From the NCBI RefSeq assembly GCF_003987655.1, contig NZ_NGKC01000001.1:62001-126000 (forward strand): a stretch of 64,000 bases of DNA. Direction: 5' to 3'. The notes beneath the pieces were generated by a model. It saw only the letters and a program-made list of their open reading frames with translations. It was not told where the DNA came from and searched no databases. Both the position numbers and the translations under genes were made by a program. The stretch comes from Vagococcus acidifermentans. Its GTDB lineage: Bacteria; Bacillota; Bacilli; Lactobacillales; Vagococcaceae. How positions within the stretch are numbered: the first letter of the stretch is position 1; each line of letters starts with the position of its first letter. Positions 55,884 to 64,000 of this stretch are shown here, piece by piece.

Positions 55884-56777
55884 ATGTATTTTGTGATTGA
55901 TATTGGCGGGAGCAGTGTGAAATACGGTGTCTGGCAAGAGGATAAGCTGACAGCAGCCGGAAACTTTCCGACGCCCGCCACATGGGATGCGCTAAAGCAC
56001 GAGTTCATCCGCATTTGGCGTGATTTGTCCGCCAGATTTGACGGAATTCATGCAGTGGGGGTGAGCGTGCCCGGCGTGCCCCGGCAGGAAGAAGGCATGA
56101 TCGGCGGTGCCAGCTCTGTTGCTTACTTGCACGAGGTGCCGTTTGCCGCAGAGCTGACGGAGCTGTTTTCGCTTCCTGTCTGGATGGAGAACGATGCAAA
56201 ATGTGCGGCTCTGGCTGAGATAACGTACGGTGCGGCAAAGCGCATGCATAATGCCCTCTTTGTCATCATCGGCACAGGCATCGGCGGCACGCTGTTGATT
56301 GACGGAAAAATCCTCCGGGGACACCACTTGTTCGGCGGCGAGTTTGGCATGATGCTGATTAATGGCCGTGACGAATGGGCAAAACTGGGGTCTGCTGTTC
56401 ACATGGCGCGGAAAGTCAGTCTGCTTAAAGGCTTGCCGGAAAATGCTTATTCCGGCGAACAGGTTTTTCAGCTGGCGGAAGCAGGTGATGCTGTTTCGGA
56501 AAAAGCGGTTGAAGAATTGTATCATGCGCTGGCGGTTGGTATTTACAACTTGCAATATATCATCGACCCGGAGGCAATCGTGATTGGCGGCGGCATTTCC
56601 GAGCACCCTGATTTGATTGCCAACATTGAACGGCATTTAAGAGAGATTATGACATACGGCCAGCGGTCGCCGCTATTCCCGCAATTAAAAACGTGTCAGT
56701 TTGGCAGTGAGGCGAATCTGATTGGGGCAGCTGTGTATTGCGGACAGCAGAATGCTGAAAAGAAGGAGACGACATGA
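55884..56777 (+). CDS. ROK-family sugar kinase
   Basis: A 297-residue ROK protein, probably a cytosolic kinase for GlcNAc, N-acetylmannosamine or a related hexose. The phosphate-binding start VIDIGGSSVKYGVW, the sugar motif ENDAKCAALAE near residue 98, GTGIGGTLLIDG near residue 126 and GGEFGMM near residue 150 are present, and AIVIGGGIS closes the ATP site. The usual zinc cluster CxCGxxGC is missing. ATG 55884 follows GGAGGGGAAGG. It overlaps the dipeptidase gene in ATGA. Confidence 0.9.
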   Translation: MYFVIDIGGSSVKYGVWQEDKLTAAGNFPTPATWDALKHEFIRIWRDLSARFDGIHAVGVSVPGVPRQEEGMIGGASSVAYLHEVPFAAELTELFSLPVWMENDAKCAALAEITYGAAKRMHNALFVIIGTGIGGTLLIDGKILRGHHLFGGEFGMMLINGRDEWAKLGSAVHMARKVSLLKGLPENAYSGEQVFQLAEAGDAVSEKAVEELYHALAVGIYNLQYIIDPEAIVIGGGISEHPDLIANIERHLREIMTYGQRSPLFPQLKTCQFGSEANLIGAAVYCGQQNAEKKETT

Positions 56778-58087
56778 CTACAGAACAACAATTGACAGAT
56801 ATGGTAAACAGTCTGACAGAGGAATATTTTGCCGCTCTAAGAAAATTGCTGCGCATCCCCAGCGTCAAAGGACCGGCAGCCGCCCGTGCGCCATTTGGCG
56901 AAGGACCAAGGGAGGCACTTGATACGGCAATGACTATTGCCGGCGAGCTGGGCTTTCAAACCAAAATGGTGAATGACGCAGTGGGAGTTGCACAACTGGG
57001 AGAATCTGCTGACTATGTGGGCGTGATTGGACATTTGGATGTCGTGCCCGCCGGTGACGGCTGGTCTTATCCGCCGTTTGATTTGACGATTGAGGACGGG
57101 AAAGCATACGGCAGAGGAGTGCTGGACAACAAGGGCCCGGCATTGGCGTGCTTATTTGCCCTGTATGCAATCAAACAGTTGAACTTGCCGCTGACCAAAA
57201 CTGTTCGGATATTGTTTGGCAGTGACGAGGAGAGCGGGTCCGCGGATATTCCGCTCTATCTCGCTGCTGAACCTGCGCCTGTCTACGGGTTTACACCGGA
57301 CTGCAAATACCCGGCAGTTTACGGCGAGCGCGGCATGTTGCGCCTTTGTCTGGAAACGGACATCTGTGCCGGCTCGGGAATCGCTGAGTTGACAGGTAAT
57401 CACCACAGCAGCATGGTACCTGATTTTTCCCGACTGGTCTTTGCAGACGGCTATGAGATAAGCGCGGCTGGAAAAGGATCGCCAAGCAATGCGCCGGAAC
57501 TTGGCGTGAACAGCATTATCCAATTAGCGCAGGCGCTTCTTGCAGACACAAGCGGCCGTTTGCCGGAGGATGTCAGGTGCTATGCGGACTGGCTGGTTAA
57601 GTCATTGGCTAATCAGCATGACGGTGCCGGCCTCGGGATAGATTTTGAAGACCGCGAGTCGGGCAAACTGCAGCTGACGCCTTTTGACTGGTCTGTGACA
57701 GCAGATAACACGTTGCAGTTGGGGCTGACTATCCGTTATCCGGTCACCGTGACAGAGGATCAGATACTTTCGCGGCTGTCAGCCAATCTGCCGCCGCACA
57801 GCCGGATTCGCGTTGTCCGTTCTTTGCCGGCAGTGATGTTCCCTCAGTCGCATCCGATGCTAAAAGTCATGCAGGACGTGTATGAACGCTGTACCGGAAT
57901 GGACGGGACCCCCGTTACGACGACAGGGGCGACTTATGCACGGAGCATGCCGAACATTGTGGCGTTCGGTCCATCTTTTCCCGGTCAAAAAGGAATTGCG
58001 CATAATAGTGATGAATATATGCTGGTGGCTGATTTGCTGAAAAATATGCAGATTTACGCGCTGACGATTTATGAGCTGGCTAAATAA
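56774..58087 (+). CDS. M20 family dipeptidase (PepV/Sapep type)
   Basis: A 437-residue metallopeptidase of the M20 family. Metal ligands appear in IGHLDVVPAGDGW (His and Asp), GRGVLDNKGPALA (Asp), GSDEESGSADI (Glu-Glu) and IAHNSDEYM (His). The sequence is closest to the PepV/Sapep dipeptidases, which take unusual dipeptides such as carnosine or beta-Ala-dipeptides. Overlap with the ROK kinase indicates coupled expression. It could cut Asn-containing peptides set free by the asparaginase (inference). Confidence 0.9.
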   Translation: MTTEQQLTDMVNSLTEEYFAALRKLLRIPSVKGPAAARAPFGEGPREALDTAMTIAGELGFQTKMVNDAVGVAQLGESADYVGVIGHLDVVPAGDGWSYPPFDLTIEDGKAYGRGVLDNKGPALACLFALYAIKQLNLPLTKTVRILFGSDEESGSADIPLYLAAEPAPVYGFTPDCKYPAVYGERGMLRLCLETDICAGSGIAELTGNHHSSMVPDFSRLVFADGYEISAAGKGSPSNAPELGVNSIIQLAQALLADTSGRLPEDVRCYADWLVKSLANQHDGAGLGIDFEDRESGKLQLTPFDWSVTADNTLQLGLTIRYPVTVTEDQILSRLSANLPPHSRIRVVRSLPAVMFPQSHPMLKVMQDVYERCTGMDGTPVTTTGATYARSMPNIVAFGPSFPGQKGIAHNSDEYMLVADLLKNMQIYALTIYELAK

Positions 58088-58092
58088 AGACG

Positions 58093-58143
58093 CAAACAAG
58101 CTGACCGCATCAGGCTTTTTCCTGATGCTGGTCAGCTTGTTTG
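58093..58143. terminator. Convergent terminator hairpin
   Basis: A long stem with arms CAAACAAGCTGACC and GGTCAGCTTGTTTG, containing an inner CATCAGG/CCTGATG stem and a CTTTTT loop. It follows the dipeptidase gene and overlaps the last codons of the minus-strand gene, so it probably serves both. Confidence 0.75.
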
Positions 58144-59555
58144 TGTGGTCGTGAGGTGAAAAGCGGCAGGCCGGCAGCGGCCAGCAAACTGAAAAACGGC
58201 ATCAGCACATAACGGTAGCGGGTTTGGATTTCGATTCCTTCATGAACTAGTACATAACCGATAATGATGATCAAAAGCACATACACGCCGTCCGGCAATT
58301 GGCGCCTTTTTTTAATCAAATAGACCGTCCCGCAGAAGACCCACATCATGTACTGCGTCTTCTGAATGACCGACAAACCGGCAATTGCCCATTGAGGCAG
58401 GCCCGTCTGTTTGGTTCCCCACGACAGACTGGTGTCGATGTCCGACCACATAATCAAAAATTTTCTCACCAGTAACCGACTAATGGCAGGAGGATTGTCA
58501 AGCCGCTCTGCCAAAAGCTGTCTGGCTGCATCGTTGCGTTCTTCGGCGGTGTCGAATGCCGTGACAATATCATAATCGGCTTGTGTCCATTTGCCGTCGC
58601 TTTCCTGATTCAGTCCGACAGCGAACTTCCAATACGGATTGACGGTCTGAATGCTGTCGGCTGTGATGCCGGAAGTCATCAGTGCGGTATCCACAAGCTG
58701 ATTGGCTGAAAAATAAATAACAGGCAGACAAAGCAAGGTGAGCAGATACCGCCCTTTGTGTTTTTTTACCGGCAGACGGATACAGACGGCGTAAAGCCCG
58801 AAAGCAATCAGCAAGATACTGCCCAGCGGCCGGAAGAGATTGCCGAAAGTCAGGAACAGTGCGCACAGTACCGCATTGAGCAGGCTGTCTTTTTCCTGAA
58901 GAAACAGGTAAATGCCGGCTAAAAACAGACAAAGCGCAATGATTTGATTGGTCAGTACAGAGTTCAGCACGATGTGCGGCGGGTAAAGTGTTAGCATCAA
59001 GCCGGCCATCAGCGCCTGTTTCGTTGAAAAAAATTGTTTGCCGATCATGATGGTCAGCGCAATCGTAACGGTACTGATGATACAGTTCAACAGTTTCAGC
59101 CACAAGACATGTTCGCCCAGTAATTTGATGATTATTCCCTGATACATGACGAAGGGGACTTGGTAAGGATACAGGGACAGGTAGCGGCTTTCAGACGCAA
59201 AATCCAGCTGGCCGCCGGCAAACTGGACAGCGGCCTGATACATTTCTGAAAAGTCCTGTACCGGCGGTGTGTCGACCGCCAGTATCCAAAGCACTCTCAA
59301 TCCAATCGCCAGAAGGAGGATATGCCGCATCGTCAGTTTATCGGCCAGGTGCTGCCAGACAAAGCGCATAACGAAGAACCAGCCAGCTGTCAGTACAAGA
59401 AACCCGACTGTCAGAATGCCCCTGTTAAGTCCTGTCAACGGTATCGGGAAATAGTCGGCGTTATAGTAAAACAGGTTGCCCAGATTGATCAGCGTAAAAA
59501 TGATCAGAGTGCACACTGAAACAACATGTAATGAAAGGTTGCGCCATTTTCTCAT
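58110..59555 (-). CDS. GT-C type membrane glycosyltransferase
   Basis: A 481-residue polytopic membrane protein with about eleven hydrophobic helices. The first extracytoplasmic loop holds DTPPVQDFSEMYQAAV near residue 95, whose acidic pair matches the catalytic loop of GT-C (ArnT/PMT-like) glycosyltransferases that use lipid-linked sugars. The C-terminal region has an IQTRYRYVLMPFF segment typical of the family. It may modify wall polymers or surface glycoproteins. It is followed 31 bases upstream on the same strand by the oxidoreductase gene but is not obviously related to it. Confidence 0.75.
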   Translation of the reverse strand: MRKWRNLSLHVVSVCTLIIFTLINLGNLFYYNADYFPIPLTGLNRGILTVGFLVLTAGWFFVMRFVWQHLADKLTMRHILLLAIGLRVLWILAVDTPPVQDFSEMYQAAVQFAGGQLDFASESRYLSLYPYQVPFVMYQGIIIKLLGEHVLWLKLLNCIISTVTIALTIMIGKQFFSTKQALMAGLMLTLYPPHIVLNSVLTNQIIALCLFLAGIYLFLQEKDSLLNAVLCALFLTFGNLFRPLGSILLIAFGLYAVCIRLPVKKHKGRYLLTLLCLPVIYFSANQLVDTALMTSGITADSIQTVNPYWKFAVGLNQESDGKWTQADYDIVTAFDTAEERNDAARQLLAERLDNPPAISRLLVRKFLIMWSDIDTSLSWGTKQTGLPQWAIAGLSVIQKTQYMMWVFCGTVYLIKKRRQLPDGVYVLLIIIIGYVLVHEGIEIQTRYRYVLMPFFSLLAAAGLPLFTSRPHKQADQHQEKA

Positions 59556-59586
59556 AGTATCTCCTTTCCGCTGTTTTTTTTGCCAG

Positions 59587-60588
59587 TTAATCCATACGAA
59601 TCAGTGTTCTACCAGTATGCGTGCCAGCCAGCAGTGAATCAATGACAGGCTCTGCTTCGGCCAGCCCGACTTCTTGCCGGCTAATATGTGCCAGTGCTTC
59701 AGGTGTGACACAGGCAGCCAGCCGCTGCCACATCGCTATTCGCAGTGCTCGGGAAATATTGACTGAATCAATGCCCAGCAAATTGACTCCGCGTAAAATA
59801 AACGGGAGCACGGTCGTCTGAAAGGCAATCCCGGCAGCATTGCCGCACAGCGCGATACTTCCGCCATAACGGATGACAGGCAGCAAGTGGGCTACTGTAT
59901 CACCGCCGACTGTGTCAATGACAAAGTCAAATTGCTGTTTTCCGAGAGGTCCGACTTTATCCGGTACGATGTCCTCGGGAGTGATAACAGCAGAAGCACC
60001 CAGCGACTGCAAATAAGTGTCAGCCGTGTCTTTTTTGCGTGATAGGGCAGTGATATGGGTGTATCCCAGTGACTGTAACAGTGTGAGTGCCAGACTGCCG
60101 ACTCCGCCTGTCGCCCCTGTGACTAAAATAGCCGCATCTTTCGTTTCCTTCAAGCCGTTTTGCTCTAGTTTGTTGATGGCCAGTGCCGCAGTCAGCCCGG
60201 CCGTTCCTAAAATCATACTGTTTTTCAGAGATAAATTCTCCGGCAAAGGAATCAGCCATTCGGCCGGCACTCTCGCCAGTTCGCTGAAGCCGCCTGTATG
60301 GGTAACACCTAGCCCGTAGCCAGTTGCCAGTACAGCCGTCCCTTTTGCCAATTGACTGCTGTCGGTTGCGATGACCGTTCCGCTGAAATCGATGCCTGGT
60401 ATCATCGGATAGCTGCGAATCACGCCGCCGTTTTTGACAGAGGCGAGGGCATCCTTGTAATTAATGCCCGAATAGGCCACCTTCACTAGCGTGTCCCCTT
60501 CGGATAAGTCGTCCAGTGCAGCCGTGCGGTAAACAAGCGCGACGTCTGTTTCTTTTTTTTCTGCAAAAAGCGCCTTAAATGTTGTCAT
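59587..60588 (-). CDS. YhdH/AcuI-type quinone oxidoreductase
   Basis: A 333-residue zinc-free MDR-family reductase. The pattern VAYSGINYKDALA near residue 37, PMIPGIDFSGTV near residue 61, and the NADPH site VTGATGGVGSLALTLL near residue 157 match YhdH/AcuI, which reduce acryloyl-CoA or quinones. No zinc ligands are present. The ATG follows AAAGGACATGACGT on the minus strand. The length is normal. Its physiological substrate here is not known. Confidence 0.9.
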   Translation of the reverse strand: MTTFKALFAEKKETDVALVYRTAALDDLSEGDTLVKVAYSGINYKDALASVKNGGVIRSYPMIPGIDFSGTVIATDSSQLAKGTAVLATGYGLGVTHTGGFSELARVPAEWLIPLPENLSLKNSMILGTAGLTAALAINKLEQNGLKETKDAAILVTGATGGVGSLALTLLQSLGYTHITALSRKKDTADTYLQSLGASAVITPEDIVPDKVGPLGKQQFDFVIDTVGGDTVAHLLPVIRYGGSIALCGNAAGIAFQTTVLPFILRGVNLLGIDSVNISRALRIAMWQRLAACVTPEALAHISRQEVGLAEAEPVIDSLLAGTHTGRTLIRMD

Positions 60589-60674
60589 ACGTCATGTCCT
60601 TTCCATTCATTTCTTGTTTTAAGTGTAATCGAAACAGCGCTAAAATAAAAGTGATAACGGGTCTTATTTTTTGG

Positions 60675-60762
60675 TTGAAATAACAGTGTTTTTTGTGTAT
60701 ACTACTCAATGTATTAAACTTAGTGTTTAGAATTACAAAACTTTTGTAGTTGGAAGTTTAAT
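60675..60762 (+). promoter_or_regulatory. Promoter and nested inverted repeats of the pot operon
   Basis: TTGAAA (60675-60680) and TATACT (60698-60703) are exactly 17 bases apart. Downstream lie a perfect dyad, TACAAAA C TTTTGTA (60734-60748), and a wider inverted repeat, ATTAAACTT (60713-60721) with AAGTTTAAT (60754-60762). These are good candidates for binding by the XRE-type regulator encoded by the first gene. Confidence 0.6.
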
Positions 60763-60789
60763 AATAGTGAACTTTCGAGGTGTATCGGA

Positions 60790-61332
60790 ATGGATATCGG
60801 AAAACAATTGAAAAATTTACGGATTCAAAAAGATTTGACCCAGGAAGAGCTGGGGGAGCGGACAGATTTGACCAAAGGCTATATTTCCCAGCTGGAGAGA
60901 AATCTCAGTTCTCCTTCAATGGAAACTTTTTTTTCCATTTTGGAGGTGCTGGGCGTGACGCCAAAGGAATTTTTTGATGAGAAAAAGCAAAGACAGCGGG
61001 TTGTGTACACAGCAGAGGACTACACGATTTATACAGATGAGGAAAAAGGCTACCTGATTGATTGGCTGATACCCGATTCCAATGAAAATGAGATGGAACC
61101 GATTATCCTGACTTTGGAAGAAAACGGCAGCTACAAAGAATTCGAGCCGTCATTGTCAGAAACCTTTGCTTTTGTCCTTGAAGGCGAAGTTTGCGTTGAA
61201 CTGGGCCTGACCCGCTATTTTGCAAAAAAAGGCGAGAGCATTTACTATCAGGCGACCAAAGCCCATCAAATAAAAAACAATTTCAACGGCAGAAGCAGAC
61301 TGCTGCTTGTGGCAACCAATTCTTATTTATAA
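60790..61332 (+). CDS. XRE-family regulator with cupin domain (PotR-like)
   Basis: A 180-residue DNA-binding regulator. The helix-turn-helix covers residues 5-60 ([30 protein letters not shown]), and a cupin sensor domain fills residues 100-178 ([23 protein letters not shown]). This arrangement is typical of the regulator in front of potABCD in Lactobacillales and probably senses polyamines or a related ligand. It starts at ATG 60790; the next gene, potA, follows after 16 bases. Confidence 0.88.
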   Translation: MDIGKQLKNLRIQKDLTQEELGERTDLTKGYISQLERNLSSPSMETFFSILEVLGVTPKEFFDEKKQRQRVVYTAEDYTIYTDEEKGYLIDWLIPDSNENEMEPIILTLEENGSYKEFEPSLSETFAFVLEGEVCVELGLTRYFAKKGESIYYQATKAHQIKNNFNGRSRLLLVATNSYL

Positions 61333-61348
61333 GTCAGGAGTGAGAGAT

Positions 61349-62437
61349 GTGAACCAAACCATTATTCGTTTTGAACAAGTCGTCAAACAGTTTGATGATG
61401 ATGCGCCGGTATTGAAGAATGTGAGTTTTGATATTGAACAAGGCAAATTTTATACGCTGCTGGGACCTTCCGGCTGCGGGAAAACGACTATTTTAAGACT
61501 GATTGCCGGCTTTACCGATGCAACATCCGGCACGATTTATTTTGAAGGTAAGCGGATAAACGATTTGCCGCCGGATAAACGGAAAGTCAATACGGTGTTT
61601 CAGGATTATGCGTTGTTTCCGCATATGAATGTGTTTGAAAACGTGGCGTTCGGGCTGCGGATTAAAAAGCTGCCGAAAGCTGAAATTCAGCAGAAAGTAC
61701 ATGAGGCGCTCAGGATGGTCCAGCTTTCAGGATTTGAAGAACGGCAAATCAGCGAGATGTCCGGCGGCCAGCGTCAGCGTGTTGCAATCGCCAGAGCGCT
61801 GGTGAATGAACCGGAAGTGCTGCTGCTGGACGAACCGTTATCTGCACTTGATTTAAAATTACGGACAGACATGCAGTACGAACTGCGCGAGCTGCAGCAG
61901 CGCTTAGGCATCACATTTATCTTTGTGACCCACGACCAAGAAGAGGCGCTGGCGCTGAGTGACGAAATTTTCGTTATGAACAAAGGCAAAATCCAGCAAA
62001 GCGGCACACCTGTGGATATTTACGACGAACCCATCAACCGTTTTGTGGCCGACTTTATCGGGGAAAGCAACATCGTCGACGGTGTCATGATTGCCGACAA
62101 CCTGGTCGAATTTGTCGGCAAACAGTTTGAGTGTGTCGACAGCGGCATGCGCTCCAATGAACCAGTGGAGGTTGTGATTCGTCCGGAAGATTTGAACATC
62201 GGTCCGGTTGAGGGCGGAAAACTAAAAGTGAAAGTCGATACACAGCTGTTCCGCGGCGTGCATTATGAGATTATCTGCTATGATGCGGAAGGCAACGAAT
62301 GGATGATTCACTCCACCCGGCGGGCAACAGAAGGGCAGGAAGTCGGGCTGTATTTTGAGCCGGAAGACATTCATGTCATGCGCTTCGGCGAATCCGAGGA
62401 AGAATTTGATGCGCGGCTGGAAAGCTATGACGAGTAA
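61349..62437 (+). CDS. potA: Spermidine/putrescine ABC transporter ATPase PotA
   Basis: A 362-residue ATPase that powers polyamine uptake. Walker A is GPSGCGKT near residue 40, the Q-loop reads [12 protein letters not shown], the signature is [16 protein letters not shown], Walker B is [12 protein letters not shown], and the switch histidine is in VTHDQEEAL. The C-terminal TOBE domain (about 270-340) has [13 protein letters not shown] 61349 follows AGGAGTGAG and is preferred over the TTG at 61307 that overlaps potR. Confidence 0.94.
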   Translation: MNQTIIRFEQVVKQFDDDAPVLKNVSFDIEQGKFYTLLGPSGCGKTTILRLIAGFTDATSGTIYFEGKRINDLPPDKRKVNTVFQDYALFPHMNVFENVAFGLRIKKLPKAEIQQKVHEALRMVQLSGFEERQISEMSGGQRQRVAIARALVNEPEVLLLDEPLSALDLKLRTDMQYELRELQQRLGITFIFVTHDQEEALALSDEIFVMNKGKIQQSGTPVDIYDEPINRFVADFIGESNIVDGVMIADNLVEFVGKQFECVDSGMRSNEPVEVVIRPEDLNIGPVEGGKLKVKVDTQLFRGVHYEIICYDAEGNEWMIHSTRRATEGQEVGLYFEPEDIHVMRFGESEEEFDARLESYDE

Positions 62438-62452
62438 AAGGAGGCATGCCGA

Positions 62453-63271
62453 GTGACACAATCAAAACGTTTATACACGATTCCGTATATGCTGTGGCTG
62501 ATGCTTTTTGTGATTGCACCGGTCCTGCTGATTTTCTACCAGTCATTTTTTGACAGCAGCGGACAGTTGACATTGGCCAACTACCAGACATATTTTACAT
62601 CAGGCACCTATTTGCGGATGACGCTGAATTCGGTGTTCTATGCGTTTTTAATCACTTTTTTCACGCTGCTGGTCAGCTATCCGACAGCGTACTTTCTGAC
62701 AAAAACCAGACACAAACAGTTATGGCTCCTGCTGATTATTTTGCCGACGTGGATTAACCTCCTGTTGAAAGCCTATGCGTTCATCGGCATTTTCAGTATC
62801 CACGGCAGTGTCAATCAATTTCTGGGATTAATGGGGATTGGCCCCAAACAGATTTTGTTCACGGATGCCGGCTTTTTGTTTGTCGCAACTTATATTGAAA
62901 TCCCGTTTATGATTTTGCCGATTTTCAACGCGCTGGAGGAAATTGACTCTTCTCTCATCAGCGCCAGCCGCGATTTAGGAGCTGACGGTATTCAAACGTT
63001 TCTCAGAGTTATTTTTCCATTGTCGCTCAACGGCGTCAAAAGCGGTGTGCAGGCAGTTTTCATCCCGTCACTCAGCTTGTTCATGCTGACGCGTCTGATT
63101 GGCGGCAATCGGGTGATCACGTTGGGGACATCCATTGAACAGCATTTTCTGGTTACCCAGAACTGGGGCATGGGCTCGACCATCGGGGTCATCCTGATTA
63201 TCGCCATGTTCGGAGTGATGATGCTGACCCGCGAACGGGGAAAAAAAGGAGGGCGGAAACATGGCAAATAA
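62453..63271 (+). CDS. potB: Spermidine/putrescine ABC transporter permease PotB
   Basis: A 272-residue permease with six predicted membrane helices. It begins with a GTG (62453) behind AGGAGGC. The EAA loop is represented by the SASRDLGADGIQTFLRVIFPL segment near residue 180. RLIGGNRVITLGTSIEQHFL near the C-terminus is typical of PotB. It overlaps potC by 11 bases. Confidence 0.93.
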   Translation: MTQSKRLYTIPYMLWLMLFVIAPVLLIFYQSFFDSSGQLTLANYQTYFTSGTYLRMTLNSVFYAFLITFFTLLVSYPTAYFLTKTRHKQLWLLLIILPTWINLLLKAYAFIGIFSIHGSVNQFLGLMGIGPKQILFTDAGFLFVATYIEIPFMILPIFNALEEIDSSLISASRDLGADGIQTFLRVIFPLSLNGVKSGVQAVFIPSLSLFMLTRLIGGNRVITLGTSIEQHFLVTQNWGMGSTIGVILIIAMFGVMMLTRERGKKGGRKHGK

Positions 63272-64000
63272 ACGCTTTAAATGGTCGACCGTGTACTTAG
63301 TGCTTGTCTTCGTTCTGCTGTACGCCCCGATTATTTATTTGATTTTTTACTCTTTCAATGCTGAAGGGACGATGAACCGCTTCACCGGTTTCACATGGGA
63401 ACACTATCGAGCAGTTTTTGAAGACATGCGGCTTTGGGGAATTGTGCTTGACACATTTGTGCTGGCTTTTTCGTCGGCGTTTCTGGCAACAGTCATCGGC
63501 ACGTTCGGTGCTATGGGAATTTATTACACGAAAAAGCGCAGCTCACGCAATGCGCTGTTAAGTTTGAATAATATTCTGATTGTTTCGCCGGACGTCATTA
63601 TCGGCGCCAGCTTTTTGATTTTGTTTACCTTTCTTGGGGCCAGTCTCAGTTTTTATTCTGTTTTGATTTCCCATGTGGCATTCAGTATCCCGATAGTCGT
63701 GCTGATGGTTTTACCGAAACTGCGTGAGATGAACGACTCGATGATTGATGCCGCGCGCGACTTGGGGGCGAATACTTGGCAAGTCATATATAAAATCTTG
63801 CTGCCGTTCATGACCCCGGGGATCATTGCCGGTTATTTCATGGCATTCACTTATTCGCTGGATGATTTTGCAGTGACATTTTTTGTGACAGGCAACGGGT
63901 TCAGTACCCTTGCCGTTGAGATATACTCCCGGGCACGGCAAGGTATCAGTCTGGAAATCAATGCCTTGAGTGCGTTGTTGTTCCTGTTTTCGATTGTGCT
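63261..64000 (+). CDS. potC: Spermidine/putrescine ABC transporter permease PotC (3' truncated)
   Basis: A second permease, open from ATG 63261 (GGAGGGCGG upstream) to the window end, at least 246 residues. The N-terminal helix is VYLVLVFVLLYAPIIYLIFYSFN. The EAA loop, DAARDLGANTWQVIYKILLP, and the GYFMAFTYSLDDFAVTFFVTG segment identify PotC. The binding-protein gene potD is expected just beyond the window. Confidence 0.93.
   Translation, partial: MANKRFKWSTVYLVLVFVLLYAPIIYLIFYSFNAEGTMNRFTGFTWEHYRAVFEDMRLWGIVLDTFVLAFSSAFLATVIGTFGAMGIYYTKKRSSRNALLSLNNILIVSPDVIIGASFLILFTFLGASLSFYSVLISHVAFSIPIVVLMVLPKLREMNDSMIDAARDLGANTWQVIYKILLPFMTPGIIAGYFMAFTYSLDDFAVTFFVTGNGFSTLAVEIYSRARQGISLEINALSALLFLFSIV

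Noticed and set aside
55992-56636. 214-residue minus-strand frame
   Set aside because: It is antisense to the ROK kinase, has no ribosome site and no recognisable motif; a shadow of GC-rich codons.
58570-59103. 177-residue minus-strand frame
   Set aside because: Overlaps the GT-C glycosyltransferase in another frame; composition is that of a shadow.

Overview
The window comes from a low-GC Gram-positive bacterium, most likely a lactic acid bacterium of the order Lactobacillales (Enterococcaceae/Carnobacteriaceae type). The reasons are the Bacilli gene order ecfA1-ecfA2-ecfT-truA-rplM-rpsI, a V-type Na+-ATPase operon in the Enterococcus hirae order (ntpFIKECGABD), Shine-Dalgarno sites of the GGAGG type in front of most genes, a Zur-controlled zinc-free S14 gene followed by the tiny metal-homeostasis ORF typical of this order, and a potR-potABC polyamine operon. 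No rRNA, tRNA, transposase, prophage or CRISPR array was seen.

Layout. 1-4180: housekeeping genes (ECF vitamin-transporter module, pseudouridine synthase, ribosomal proteins L13 and S9 behind a strong promoter and an L13-type leader). 4251-12430: a complete four-gene Wadjet (JetABCD) anti-plasmid system of the TIGR02677/02678/02680/02679 (DUF2397/DUF2398/SMC-like/DUF2399) type, ending in a strong terminator. 12600-34704: a large glycan-utilisation locus containing a GH3, a YesM/YesN-type two-component system, DUF624 and DUF4340 membrane proteins, an LplB/LplC/solute-binding ABC importer without its ATPase, a YicI-like GH31 alpha-xylosidase, a second GH3, a GH29 fucosidase, a GH42 beta-galactosidase and a GH36 alpha-galactosidase. 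The enzyme set fits intracellular stripping of imported, decorated xyloglucan oligosaccharides. Two promoters in this locus share an identical 14-bp element at the same distance from the -10 box, the likely response-regulator site.

34963-40558 (minus strand): a LacI-controlled operon with a TIM-barrel isomerase, an unknown 82-residue protein, an ion/gluconate-type permease, a 2-keto-3-deoxygluconate-kinase-like PfkB kinase and a hexulose-phosphate synthase/isomerase pair. It looks like an unassigned sugar or sugar-acid pathway that ends at the pentose phosphate/RuMP junction. 40659-42441: Zur-regulated S14 plus a 40-residue ORF, then an AI-2E-family permease. 42493-51674 (minus): an unknown protein and the V-ATPase operon. 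52000-53405 (minus): a secreted, membrane-anchored Ig-like protein and exonuclease III. 53525-58087: murB, then a glycosylasparaginase - glycosidase remnant - ROK kinase - M20 dipeptidase group that could process Asn-linked GlcNAc. 58110-60588 (minus): a GT-C membrane glycosyltransferase and a YhdH-type oxidoreductase. 60675-64000: potR-potA-potB-potC, cut by the window end.

The best candidates for special systems are the Wadjet cluster, the glycan locus with its shared operator, and the hexulose-phosphate operon of unknown substrate. All functional names rest on motif and family recognition by eye; no database search was run.
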